This document shows positions 51,478 through 59,527 of a stretch of 64,000 nt of DNA, one piece after another. Every line of letters starts with the position of its first letter. The stretch's first letter is position 1. A program made the position numbers and the translations under genes. The notes beneath the pieces were generated by a model that saw only the letters and a program-made list of their open reading frames with translations, made no database searches and was not told where the DNA came from. This stretch comes from Iodobacter fluviatilis (GTDB lineage Bacteria > Pseudomonadota > Gammaproteobacteria > Burkholderiales > Chitinibacteraceae), in NCBI RefSeq assembly GCF_900451195.1, contig NZ_UGHR01000001.1, positions 1-64,000 on the forward strand, given 5' to 3'.

Positions 51478-52207
51478 TTTAGATGACACCCTGTTCCAAA
51501 CGTTGGGTAAATGCGCCGGGGTGGATGATTTACGTCCAGTTGGCTATCTGAAAGATGGTGTTGCTATTTCATATACAACACCGCGTCAGCGTGCGTTCTT
51601 CGAGATGATGAGCGCTTCCATGACCATGATTCCAAGCACGGCGCGCAATTTAGATGCCTTGCGCCGGGTTGATTTACCTTTTAATAGTTATTCCATCATT
51701 GATTACGGCGGCGTGGTGCTCAAGCCCTGTGGCGGTGTGGATGAATTTTGGCTGGAAACGATGCGTGCGGATATGGAGCAGGCATTGCCAGGCCTGCATG
51801 CGGTGATGGCCGTGATTGACGATTATTGCGAAAAAGTGGGTTTAAAGGGCCGTGCCCGTTTGGTTGAGGATTGCAATACGCCGTTTTATGCGCTGATTAA
51901 AGACCCCGATAAAATCGATGCCCATCTGGAGCAAATCGAGCGTGAAGCCGTTGCGCCATGGGTGGCGGGCGAGGGCAAAGATTTCTTTATTCACCGCAAT
52001 GGCAATAATTTAGCCGTGCTGCCCAAAACGCTGAATAAAGCCCGCGCGGTGGATTATGTGCGCTCACTGCTGCAAAAAGAGCACGGTGAAATCATGACCA
52101 TCGGTATGGGTGATAGCCAATCGGATGCGCGTTTTATGGCCAGCTGCGATTACGCCCTGATTCCAAACGGCACTCAGCTTGCTAGGCTGACTGTTGCTGC
52201 ATTATGA
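51455..52207 (+). CDS. HAD-superfamily phosphatase of the Ter module
   Basis: 250 residues. Motif I is FVDLDDTLFQ at the very start; the last HAD block GMGDSQSDARF ends the fold, with a large cap of the Cof/type II kind between. It likely removes a phosphate from the pathway intermediate. The start is TTG within the upstream gene; no ATG precedes motif I, which supports the unusual codon. Its stop overlaps the next ATG (ATGA). Confidence 0.88.
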   Translation: MKKYLFVDLDDTLFQTLGKCAGVDDLRPVGYLKDGVAISYTTPRQRAFFEMMSASMTMIPSTARNLDALRRVDLPFNSYSIIDYGGVVLKPCGGVDEFWLETMRADMEQALPGLHAVMAVIDDYCEKVGLKGRARLVEDCNTPFYALIKDPDKIDAHLEQIEREAVAPWVAGEGKDFFIHRNGNNLAVLPKTLNKARAVDYVRSLLQKEHGEIMTIGMGDSQSDARFMASCDYALIPNGTQLARLTVAAL

Positions 52208-53304
52208 ATAACCGTGGTTTTTGCGGTAGTTATCGTCCGGATGATGTGCGCTTTTTGCTTAAACGCTTATCGCAACAGCCGTTTATTGATGTGGCAAATA
52301 AAGAGTTGTTGATTCAATCCGGCGCAAGGCATTACAGCGAAATGCTCTCGCCCGAATCCCTGCCTTCACCGCGTTATTTGCAGGTTTTTAAGGATGCGCT
52401 CGCGGCTAACCGCCAGCAAATGGCTGGCGATTGCCTGAGGCTGGCGGCGCTGATTGCAGCAAGACGCAGCGGGCCGATTACGCTGGTTTCTCTGGTACGT
52501 GCAGGAACGCCCGTTGGCGTTATTTTAAAGCACCTTTTACAGCGCGTATTGGGGCGGGAAGTGGCGCATTACTCGGTATCGATTATTCGCGATCGTGGTA
52601 TCGATATTGTTGCGTTGCAGCATATTTTGAAGCAGGGACACAAACCAGAATCTATTGTGTTTATTGATGGCTGGACCGGCAAAGGCGTGATTTCACACGT
52701 GTTAGAGCAGGCAGTGAATGCTTTTAATCTGCAGCACGGCTTAGCTATTGATCATGGCCTCTATGTTTTATCTGATCTGGCGGGTACAGCGGCCTGTGCA
52801 GCCTCGGCCGAGGACTATCTGATTCCGTCGAGCATTTTAAATGCCACCGTTTCAGGGCTGGTCAGCCGCTCGGTGCTGAATGATTTAATCGGGCCGGATG
52901 ATTTTCATGGCTGCGTTTATTACGATGAATTTGAGTCACAAGATCAGTCGCAAGTGTTTGCTGATGGTTTGGTGGCCGATGCGATACGGCTAGCGGCTGA
53001 GCATGGTGTGCCTGCCGCGGTGGCGATTGATCGAATAAACATGGCCCGGATTTCTGCTGATTTTTTACAAACCACCCAAGAGCGGTATGGGATTGAAGAC
53101 GTTAATCTGATCAAGCCTGGTATTGGCGAAGCCACCCGTGTCTTGCTGCGCAGAGTGCCAAGGTTGCTGATTTTACGCGATCCGGCCGTGGCCGATGTGG
53201 CGCATTTAAAACTATTAGCAATAGAAAAAAACGTTCCGCTGATTGTGGATGCGGGCCTGCCTTATCAAGCGGTATCTCTGATTGGGAGTGTTTTAGATGG
53301 CTAA
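52204..53304 (+). CDS. StiP-like PRTase (PF11202 type) with PELOTA RNA-binding domain
   Basis: 366 residues. The N-terminal region FCGSYRPDDVRFLLKRL and the RAGTPVGVIL loop match the family called StiP or PRTase_1. The PRPP-loop position reads FIDGWTGKGV, changed from the DDxxxTG pattern. The last about 100 residues (from VPAAVAIDRINMARISADF to LIVDAGLP) match the PELOTA-type RNA-binding module. Database names call this a cysteine protease, but the Ter comparative studies treat it as PRTase-like. It overlaps both neighbours. Confidence 0.82.
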   Translation: MNNRGFCGSYRPDDVRFLLKRLSQQPFIDVANKELLIQSGARHYSEMLSPESLPSPRYLQVFKDALAANRQQMAGDCLRLAALIAARRSGPITLVSLVRAGTPVGVILKHLLQRVLGREVAHYSVSIIRDRGIDIVALQHILKQGHKPESIVFIDGWTGKGVISHVLEQAVNAFNLQHGLAIDHGLYVLSDLAGTAACAASAEDYLIPSSILNATVSGLVSRSVLNDLIGPDDFHGCVYYDEFESQDQSQVFADGLVADAIRLAAEHGVPAAVAIDRINMARISADFLQTTQERYGIEDVNLIKPGIGEATRVLLRRVPRLLILRDPAVADVAHLKLLAIEKNVPLIVDAGLPYQAVSLIGSVLDG

Positions 53305-54184
53305 TCACAAAGTTATGGGTGCGTCGCTCTATGTGCCTGCCACGCATAAGGATTTGCAGCAGATTGCGGATGGTGAATTGCTGGGGGAGCTGCGCTCAGT
53401 TATTTTTTGTACCGAAGACGCGGTGGCAGAAAGCGAGCTGAGCTATGCCTTGTTCAGCCTGTCGCTGGTATTGCAGCAGATGATTGAGCGGCCAACAACT
53501 GAGCGTTTTGTGCGGGTCAGAAACCCGGAAGTGCTGAAGCGCGTGTTGGAAATGCCTGGTGTGGAAAAACTGACCGGCTTTGTGCTGCCCAAAATTACTC
53601 AGCATAATTTTGACGCCTATTTTAAGCAGATCCGCAAAACACATTTTATGCTGATGCCGACGTTGGAAACGGTGGAAGTATTTGATGATGCCGAGATGAA
53701 GCAGCTGCGGCTTTGCCTAGAGCGGCCCGGTGTGCGGGATCATATTCAGGCGCTGCGGATTGGCGGCAATGATTTACTGGCGCTATTAGGTATTCGCAGG
53801 CCACGGCATCTGACTATTTACCGAACCCCGCTGGGTGCGGTGATTTCAAAGCTGGTGACGATTTTTCGCCCCTACGGCTTTGTGCTGACTGCGCCTGTGT
53901 TTGAGCATTTAGATAACCCAAGCCTGCTGGCTCTGGAAGTAGAAGAAGACTTAGCCCACGGCATGATAGGAAAAACCGCGATTCACCCCAGCCAGGTGGC
54001 TCTGATTGAGCAGCATTATCGGGTGCAGCACCGGGATGTGGATGTGGCGATGAGGATTATCGATGAATCCAGCCCCGCCGTATTTAGAATGCATGATTCC
54101 ATGTGCGAAGTAGCCACTCACCGTGCTTGGGCGCATGGGGTACTGGAGCAGGCAAGGGTGTTTGGGGTGCATTCGATGGTGTGA
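53297..54184 (+). CDS. HpcH/HpaI aldolase or CitE-like lyase
   Basis: 295 residues of the TIM-barrel CitE/HpaI group: FVRVRNPEVLKRVL near the start, the KITQHNFD and MPTLETVE blocks, and the GKTAIHPSQVALIE signature near the end. Such enzymes cleave or form C-C bonds of CoA or oxo-acid substrates with magnesium. As last gene of the biosynthetic run it may supply or join the carbon chain of the metabolite. It overlaps the StiP gene by eight bases. No CoA-transfer partner genes are seen. Confidence 0.85.
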   Translation: MANHKVMGASLYVPATHKDLQQIADGELLGELRSVIFCTEDAVAESELSYALFSLSLVLQQMIERPTTERFVRVRNPEVLKRVLEMPGVEKLTGFVLPKITQHNFDAYFKQIRKTHFMLMPTLETVEVFDDAEMKQLRLCLERPGVRDHIQALRIGGNDLLALLGIRRPRHLTIYRTPLGAVISKLVTIFRPYGFVLTAPVFEHLDNPSLLALEVEEDLAHGMIGKTAIHPSQVALIEQHYRVQHRDVDVAMRIIDESSPAVFRMHDSMCEVATHRAWAHGVLEQARVFGVHSMV

Positions 54185-54291
54185 GGAGTGTTGGCCCCCG
54201 GCTCTTGCAGGGTGGGTGCCCCCCCGGATTTGTTCTTTTTAATGTAGAAATACGCGGGTTTTACCTGCCAGGAATTAAGTAAAGCAAGCTT

Positions 54292-54350
54292 AAAAAGATC
54301 TTTTTAGTGCCTTCGGCATGTTGATTTTGGAGCGGGTGCCCCTGCTGGCA
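54292..54350 (-). repeat. Dispersed element R1, partial copy E
   Basis: AAAAAGATCTTTTT, then TAGTGCCTTCGGCA (one change from the GTGCC-GGCAC palindrome) and TTGATTTTGGAGCGGG, the reverse of the end of copies B and D. Only the hairpin end is present. It lies in the 495-base gap between the CitE-like and TerA genes. Confidence 0.8.
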
Positions 54351-54386
54351 TCAGGATTTAAACAAGCTCAGGTGTCCTTTTTTCGC

Positions 54387-54492
54387 TTCCCCCTTTGTTA
54401 AAGGGGGATTGAGGGGGATTTGCATTGTTTGCTGCCTTTTTATTCTTCATGCCGTGCAAAATCCCCCTGGCCCCCTTTTCAAAGGTGGATCT
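54387..54492. repeat. Paired C5T3/A3G5 palindromes (pair 2)
   Basis: CCCCCTTT-GTT-AAAGGGGG with ATTGAGGGGGATTTG, about 35 bases of spacer, then AAAATCCCCCTGGCCCCC with TTTTCAAAGG. The order is the opposite of pair 1 (inner rather than outer ATTT ends), and the second stem is degraded (AAAGGTGG). Confidence 0.8.
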
Positions 54493-54574
54493 CCATGCTG
54501 CGAGCCGTGATGAAAACCTAGATTTTCAGGTTTGAGAATGCTGACAACTTAAAGAGCAGAGCTTTATTGATCTC

Positions 54575-54635
54575 ATGGTTTTCTCCGTGAAACTCCGTGT
54601 TCTCTGTTCCCTCTGTGTTTCAAGATTTGGGTTTT
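54575..54635 (-). repeat. CACGGAG-rich dispersed repeat, copy 2
   Basis: Reverse complement of 24925-24985 with few changes; begins TTTTCTCCGTGAAACTCCG and ends in CTTGAAAC-type sequence (CAAGATTTGGGT). A weaker match (ACTCCGTGTTCTTTGTG) lies near 61770. It overlaps a false upstream extension of the TerA frame. Confidence 0.8.
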
Positions 54636-54679
54636 TCTTCGTTATATCACTTACTCATTTATTTAAAGAATCGAGAATC

Positions 54680-55870
54680 ATGACAAATTTTGCGCGTGGG
54701 CAGAAGGCTAAGCTGGCTGATTTGGGCTGCACAGGAGCGTTTCCCGTGCTGCTGAATATGGCAGGTATTGAAGTGGATATCGCTTGTTTTGGTCTGGATG
54801 CCAATGATCAGCTGTCTGATGATCGCTATATGGTGTTTTTTAACCAGAAAGCCTGCCCCAATAACGCGGTGGTGCTGGAGTTGGGGGCAGGCAGTGCAAG
54901 TTTTATGACCGATTTGGCTAGTTTGCCGGACAGCATTCATAAGCTGGTGTTTGCGGCCTCAGTGAGTGGGGAAGGTGCGATGCGCCAGTTGAAAGCCAGC
55001 TCAATGAGCTTGGGCGACGCGGTGTTTGCATTTTCTGGCGCTGATTTTCAGGACGAAAAAGCGGTGATTGTTGGCGAGCTGTACCGGCGTGACGGTTTAT
55101 GGCGTTTTGGCGCAGTAGGTCAGGGGTTTAACGGTGGTTTATCCGCCTTGCTTAAGCATTTTGGTGGCACTGAAGCTGAAGCCTCTGCGCCAGCACCTGC
55201 TCCGCCTCCGGCAAAACCGGTTTCCCTATCAAAAATTACCTTAGAAAAACGCGGCGATAAGGTTTCCTTAGAAAAAAACACCAGCGGTGGCTTTGGCCGT
55301 ATTAGGGTCAATTTAAACTGGAATCAATCGGCCCAGCCGGCCGAGCCTAGCGGCTTTTTTAATAAGCTGATCAATAAACCCGCATCCAGTAATCGGATCG
55401 ATCTTGATTTAGCTTGTTTGTTTCAAATGGCCGACGGCACACCCGGTGGCGTGCAAGCTTTGGGCAATAGCTGGGGCAGCTTTACCCAGCCGCCCTTTGT
55501 GCATCTGGAAGGTGATGACCGCACTGGCAGTAATGCGGGCGGTGAAAATATCTTTATTAATGGCGATCAGTTCAGTCAGATTAAACGCCTTTTGATTTTT
55601 ACCTTTATTTACGAAGGAGCGCCGGACTGGGCCGCAACCGATGGTGTAGTCACTATCGAAGTACCCGGTAGAGCGCCGGTTGAAGTGCGTTTAGATCAGG
55701 GCAGCAACGCATCCATGTGCGCGATTGCCATGATTGAAAACATCGGCGGTAATCTGCAAGTGACTAAGCTGGTGGAATACTTTGCCCAAAGCAACGGTAA
55801 AAGCGCACACGAGCAGGTGAATGATAAATTTGGATTTGGTTTGCGGTTTAAAAAGGGCTCTAAAGATTAG
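54680..55870 (+). CDS. terA: TerA-like protein with two TerD-type domains
   Basis: 396 residues. A first TerD-like domain (about 1-165, ending FGAVGQGFNGGLSALLKHF) and a second (about 185-390) are joined by a Pro/Ala-rich linker. The acidic calcium loop is missing in domain 1; in domain 2 it is changed to GDDRTGSNAGGEN, so calcium binding is probably weak or lost. TerA-type proteins are the two-domain members of Ter complexes. The start skips a 35-residue frame that overlaps a repeat. Confidence 0.88.
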   Translation: MTNFARGQKAKLADLGCTGAFPVLLNMAGIEVDIACFGLDANDQLSDDRYMVFFNQKACPNNAVVLELGAGSASFMTDLASLPDSIHKLVFAASVSGEGAMRQLKASSMSLGDAVFAFSGADFQDEKAVIVGELYRRDGLWRFGAVGQGFNGGLSALLKHFGGTEAEASAPAPAPPPAKPVSLSKITLEKRGDKVSLEKNTSGGFGRIRVNLNWNQSAQPAEPSGFFNKLINKPASSNRIDLDLACLFQMADGTPGGVQALGNSWGSFTQPPFVHLEGDDRTGSNAGGENIFINGDQFSQIKRLLIFTFIYEGAPDWAATDGVVTIEVPGRAPVEVRLDQGSNASMCAIAMIENIGGNLQVTKLVEYFAQSNGKSAHEQVNDKFGFGLRFKKGSKD

Positions 55871-55914
55871 GATGTTTCAGGGGCATTGTTCTGATCGTGC
55901 TGTCTGATCTCCAT

Positions 55915-55956
55915 CCCCCCAAAATCTTGAAACACATCAGGATTTGGGGGGGGGGG
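55915..55956. terminator. Hairpin with an 11-base G run between convergent genes
   Basis: CCCCCCAAAATC pairs with GATTT plus GGGGGG (one base bulged). The right arm continues into 11 consecutive G. It separates terA (+) and the chemotaxis receptor gene (-) and may end both. The exact G count is uncertain in such runs. Confidence 0.55.
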
Positions 55957-55967
55957 CTATTTTACGC

Positions 55968-57584
55968 TCAGCAACTAAACCGCACCGCTGCCTGCCTTAG
56001 TGTTTGTGCCAGCTGGGCGTTGTTGTCTACGGCGATATTAATTTCTTTTGACGCAGAGAATGAGCGCTCGGTCATTACGGCAATCAATTGCACATTTACG
56101 GCAATTTCCTGGCCAGCGGTGTTTTGCTCGGCAAGGGCATCGGTGATTTTGGCCATGGCTTCTTTGGTTTCTACTGCGCTTTTTTTGATGAGCTCCAGCA
56201 TATTGCTGCTGCGGTTTGCATGCTCTAAAGCCAGCTCTGTTTGGCTTAGGCTATTACGCATATTGGTGGCGGCATCGTGGGTGGTGTTGGTGATGGTGCC
56301 CAGTGTTTCCTGGATTTCCCGGGTGGCTTGGGTGGTGCGCTCGGCCAGTTTGCGAACTTCATCGGCTACAACGGCAAAGCCGCGCCCTTGCTCGCCTGCC
56401 CGGGCGGCTTCAATAGCAGCATTCAGGGCCAGCAGATTGGTTTGTTCGGCAATATCCTGAATTACACGGGCTACCCGGCCAATGCTGGCGCTGTGTTCTT
56501 CCAAATTGTTAACCGTATCTGTAACGATATGCGCGCTATCAGAGACGATTTGCATTTCTTTGGTCAGCTCTTGCAGCGCTTGGGCACCCTGCTCAGCTTG
56601 CAGGCCCGAGTTACTGGCTACTTCAAAGGCATAGCTGGAATAGTCTTTAAGGTGGGACATCCCAGTGGATAATTCTTCTACCGCCGCCGCCATTCTGGCC
56701 GCTGCATCGCTTTGCTCCCCGGCTGATTCGTGTACTTCCTGGCTGCTGCTGCGGGTTTGTGCGGCGTCAGTGGCCAGCTGGGTCGATGAATTTTGAATGT
56801 TTTCTACCAAAGCAGCCAATTGGGTGCGCATCGATTCCATAGCACCGGCTAGGCTGTCCCGCATATTGCTGGGTACATGCACGGGCGAGGCTAAATCGCC
56901 TTCTGAAATACGTGTTGCTGCCGAGCGCATATCGCTGGGCTCGCCGCCCAGATCATTTAACAACGACCGCATAATCCATAAAGTAAGAATAAGGCCGGAA
57001 AGCGTGGCGATAATCACAAACATGGCACCGCCAACAATAGCCTGATGATGGCTTTGTTTAAATGATTCCAGGTTTTCTCTTGCCACATTCAGCTGCAGCT
57101 GAATCAGCTTATCTACTGCATCTGTAATCGGATCTACACGCTGATAGAGTGTGGTGGCTGCATATTCATTGATGGCCGCAAAATTGCTTGTTTCTAAGAG
57201 TTTTTCCAGTTCATCAAAGCTCTTTGCTGCAGGCCCCATGCTTTTATCTGCCGTCTGGACCAGCTCATTTTCAGTCGTGGTCAGTTCAGTCGCTTTATAA
57301 ACTTGCCATTCTTTCTCAATGGTTTTTCTGGCTGTTTTAACATTTTTAAGCCCCTGTGCCGGTGTCAGGCTGCCATTGGTGATTTTATGCACGGTGTCGA
57401 CAATATTGATGGCATACATGTCGGATACATTTTTTAACTGCACCAGTGGCATCACCCGATCAGCAATTGTGGTTTGGAAGTTTCTGGAGCCGTTTTCTAA
57501 GCAAGATAGGCTCAGCGCAGTCAGCATGAGAATAATACTGATCAGACTTCCTGATAGTAATATTAGCTTATTCTTAACTTTCAT
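55968..57584 (-). CDS. Methyl-accepting chemotaxis protein
   Basis: 538 residues: membrane helix about 8-28, a four-helix-bundle periplasmic sensor (about 30-185), a second helix about 186-210, HAMP, then the signalling coiled coil with the invariant hairpin core [23 protein letters not shown]. No C-terminal NWETF-type pentapeptide for CheR is seen. It reports an unknown ligand to CheA. It lies convergent with terA, so its place next to the Ter locus may be chance. Confidence 0.93.
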   Translation of the reverse strand: MKVKNKLILLSGSLISIILMLTALSLSCLENGSRNFQTTIADRVMPLVQLKNVSDMYAINIVDTVHKITNGSLTPAQGLKNVKTARKTIEKEWQVYKATELTTTENELVQTADKSMGPAAKSFDELEKLLETSNFAAINEYAATTLYQRVDPITDAVDKLIQLQLNVARENLESFKQSHHQAIVGGAMFVIIATLSGLILTLWIMRSLLNDLGGEPSDMRSAATRISEGDLASPVHVPSNMRDSLAGAMESMRTQLAALVENIQNSSTQLATDAAQTRSSSQEVHESAGEQSDAAARMAAAVEELSTGMSHLKDYSSYAFEVASNSGLQAEQGAQALQELTKEMQIVSDSAHIVTDTVNNLEEHSASIGRVARVIQDIAEQTNLLALNAAIEAARAGEQGRGFAVVADEVRKLAERTTQATREIQETLGTITNTTHDAATNMRNSLSQTELALEHANRSSNMLELIKKSAVETKEAMAKITDALAEQNTAGQEIAVNVQLIAVMTERSFSASKEINIAVDNNAQLAQTLRQAAVRFSC

Positions 57585-57780
57585 GATTGTCTCAAAATAG
57601 GTCAGAATGACCTTTAAAATGTATGACTGTTTATGCGTATTTAAAACCTTTTGTTAAATTTAGCTGATAAGCGGATATTGTTTTTATTGTGTTTTTTTGA
57701 AAGTTTTTGAATTTTTTACGTAAGGCTTTTTTGCTGATTGTTTAGCAAAATCGGCGGCGGAAGCGGCTTGTTTTGCTTAA

Positions 57781-57812
57781 AAAAAAGGGCGATCCCAAGA
57801 TCGCCCTTTTTG
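57781..57812. terminator. Terminator after the DUF475 gene
   Basis: Perfect 13-bp stem AAAAAGGGCGATC/GATCGCCCTTTTT with loop CCAA; A- and T-runs on both sides make it bidirectional. Confidence 0.9.
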
Positions 57813-57825
57813 TATTTTAATTGTT

Positions 57826-58833
57826 TTAATTGTGTTTTTTATAATGCAGAGAAGCAAGTAATGAAACACCAATTAAACCTGCGCCAATTAAGCCGGTTAC
57901 CACTTCTGGTATTTCATGGAAAGTGCCAATGAACATAATAAAGGCCAGTGCGCCAATTGCGTAAAAAGCACCATGCTCTAGGAATCTGAATTGATCCAGC
58001 GTTTCTTTTTCTACAAACATAATAGTGAGTGAGCGAACAAACATAGCACCAATACCCAGGCCAATTGCAATAATGAAAATATTATTGGAGAGTGCAAATG
58101 CGCCAATGACACCATCAAAACTAAAGCTGGCATCCAGTACTTCTAAATATAAAAAGGCTGAAAGGCCGGTACGAACAACGACGGTCTGATCGTGTCCTTC
58201 TTCACCGCCTAATAGTGAACCAAAACCATCAACAACGATATAAGTCACAATACCGGTAATTGAAGAAAGAATAAAACTAAGTTGTTCAGCAGTATTGAGC
58301 TGAGTAGAAAAAGCATAGGCAAGGATAAGGCAAAGGCCAATTTCAATTCCACCCATTTTGCCCATTTTAACTAAAGGCGATTCAATAACATGCAGCCAGT
58401 GCACATCTTTGTCCTGATCAAAAAAGAACTTTAAAAACACCATCATTAAAAATGCACCACCAAACCCGGCCACAATAATATGGGATGAGATTAAAGCCGC
58501 TGCATATTGCTCAGGCTGGCTGACCGCCATCATTAAAGCGGCCCATGGAGTCAGGTGTGCAATAACGGCCACAATAAGCACAGGGAATATAACCCGCATT
58601 CCAAATACGGCAATCAGCATACCCCAGGTCATAAAGCGCTTACGCCAGACGGCATCCATATCTTTAAGCACGGTTGCATTGACTACTGCATTATCAAAAG
58701 AGAGAGAAACTTCTAAAACCGATAAAATAGCAGCAATAAACATGGCTTTGGGGCCACCCAGCCAGAATGCTGCCGCTAAACCAATCAGCGTAACAATGAA
58801 CGAGCTTTTAAAAAAGCGAAGATTAGAGAGCAT
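57826..58833 (-). CDS. DUF475 integral membrane protein (TerC superfamily)
   Basis: 335 residues with about nine membrane helices. Two acidic membrane motifs stand out: LEVSLSFDNAVV (about residue 40) and LEVLDASFSFDGVIG (about residue 230). They repeat the (L)E-V-x-x-S-F-D pattern of the TerC family, thought to bind divalent metals such as manganese. DUF475 proteins often accompany TerD genes. This may be the membrane anchor or metal exporter of the locus, since no classical terC is present. It is on the opposite strand to the terD genes. Confidence 0.9.
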   Translation of the reverse strand: MLSNLRFFKSSFIVTLIGLAAAFWLGGPKAMFIAAILSVLEVSLSFDNAVVNATVLKDMDAVWRKRFMTWGMLIAVFGMRVIFPVLIVAVIAHLTPWAALMMAVSQPEQYAAALISSHIIVAGFGGAFLMMVFLKFFFDQDKDVHWLHVIESPLVKMGKMGGIEIGLCLILAYAFSTQLNTAEQLSFILSSITGIVTYIVVDGFGSLLGGEEGHDQTVVVRTGLSAFLYLEVLDASFSFDGVIGAFALSNNIFIIAIGLGIGAMFVRSLTIMFVEKETLDQFRFLEHGAFYAIGALAFIMFIGTFHEIPEVVTGLIGAGLIGVSLLASLHYKKHN

Positions 58834-58943
58834 TTATAATCTCGTGAGGGAAATTGTGATTGATCACGGGATTTTAGCAACTGCATTGTTCTTTGGGGTA
58901 TTTATCATCTTATAAAATTAAAATAAGACGTAAGTTATTCTGC

Positions 58944-59276
58944 TTAAATTGGGCAGAGTACTGAGCGGGTTAAAAACCGTAAGCCTGTTGCACCCTCTAA
59001 AGAAAACATGCCGCCTCGCCCTTCCACCACATCAATGATGAGCTGCGTATGCTGCCAGTAAGCAAATTGCGCCGCGCCAATATAGAACGGCATACCGCCG
59101 ATTTCACCCAGCAGCACATCGCTGTCGCCAATGATCAGCTCACCGGCCTGAAAGCACATGGGCGAGCTGCCATCGCAGCAGCCACCCGATTGATGAAACA
59201 TCAGCGGTCCATATTTTGCAGCCAGTGTTTTAATTAAGGCCTGTGCCGCTGGGGTGGCGGTGACTTGATTATTCAT
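58944..59276 (-). CDS. DUF779 domain protein
   Basis: 110 residues with GGCCDGSSPMC (about 33-43), a cysteine-rich signature of the DUF779 family, and GGMPFYIG. The family usually neighbours NAD-dependent aldehyde dehydrogenase genes, as here, and may bind a metal or help aldehyde metabolism; no activity is established from sequence. The ATG has GAGGATG upstream. It is the second gene after the dehydrogenase, separated by a 251-base repeat-filled gap. Confidence 0.85.
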   Translation of the reverse strand: MNNQVTATPAAQALIKTLAAKYGPLMFHQSGGCCDGSSPMCFQAGELIIGDSDVLLGEIGGMPFYIGAAQFAYWQHTQLIIDVVEGRGGMFSLEGATGLRFLTRSVLCPI

Positions 59277-59337
59277 GAATGCATCCTCACCAATTCTGAG
59301 TATTTGCGTCATTTTAGCTAGCTACTCAGTGCTGCAG

Positions 59338-59448
59338 CTTCCCCTTTTGGCCAAGGGGGAGTGAGGGGGATTCTTTTTGCATCAGCACTGCATTTTTATG
59401 TATGCAATGCCAAATCCCCCCTGGCCCCCCTTTTTCAAAAGGGGGAAT
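59338..59448. repeat. Paired C4-5T3-4/A3-4G5 palindromes (pair 3)
   Basis: CTTCCCCTTTTGGCC-AAGGGGG with AGTGAGGGGGATT, about 55 bases, then AAATCCCCCCTGGCC with CCCCTTTTTCAAAAGGGG. Same order as pair 2. After it comes ACATCAAAC, also found after the first unit of pair 1. It lies between the dehydrogenase and DUF779 genes. Confidence 0.82.
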
Positions 59449-59527
59449 ACATCAAACATATGCAGAGACTTACGCTCTCCAGCCCCGCGTTAGGTGGTGC
59501 GAGTGTTTGATTTTTTCTGGCACGACT

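Noticed and set aside
58834..58943. yybP-ykoY (manganese) riboswitch before the TerC-like DUF475 gene
   Set aside because: The leader is short and lacks the conserved paired purine-rich loops; only a small GTGAT-TG-ATCAC repeat is present.
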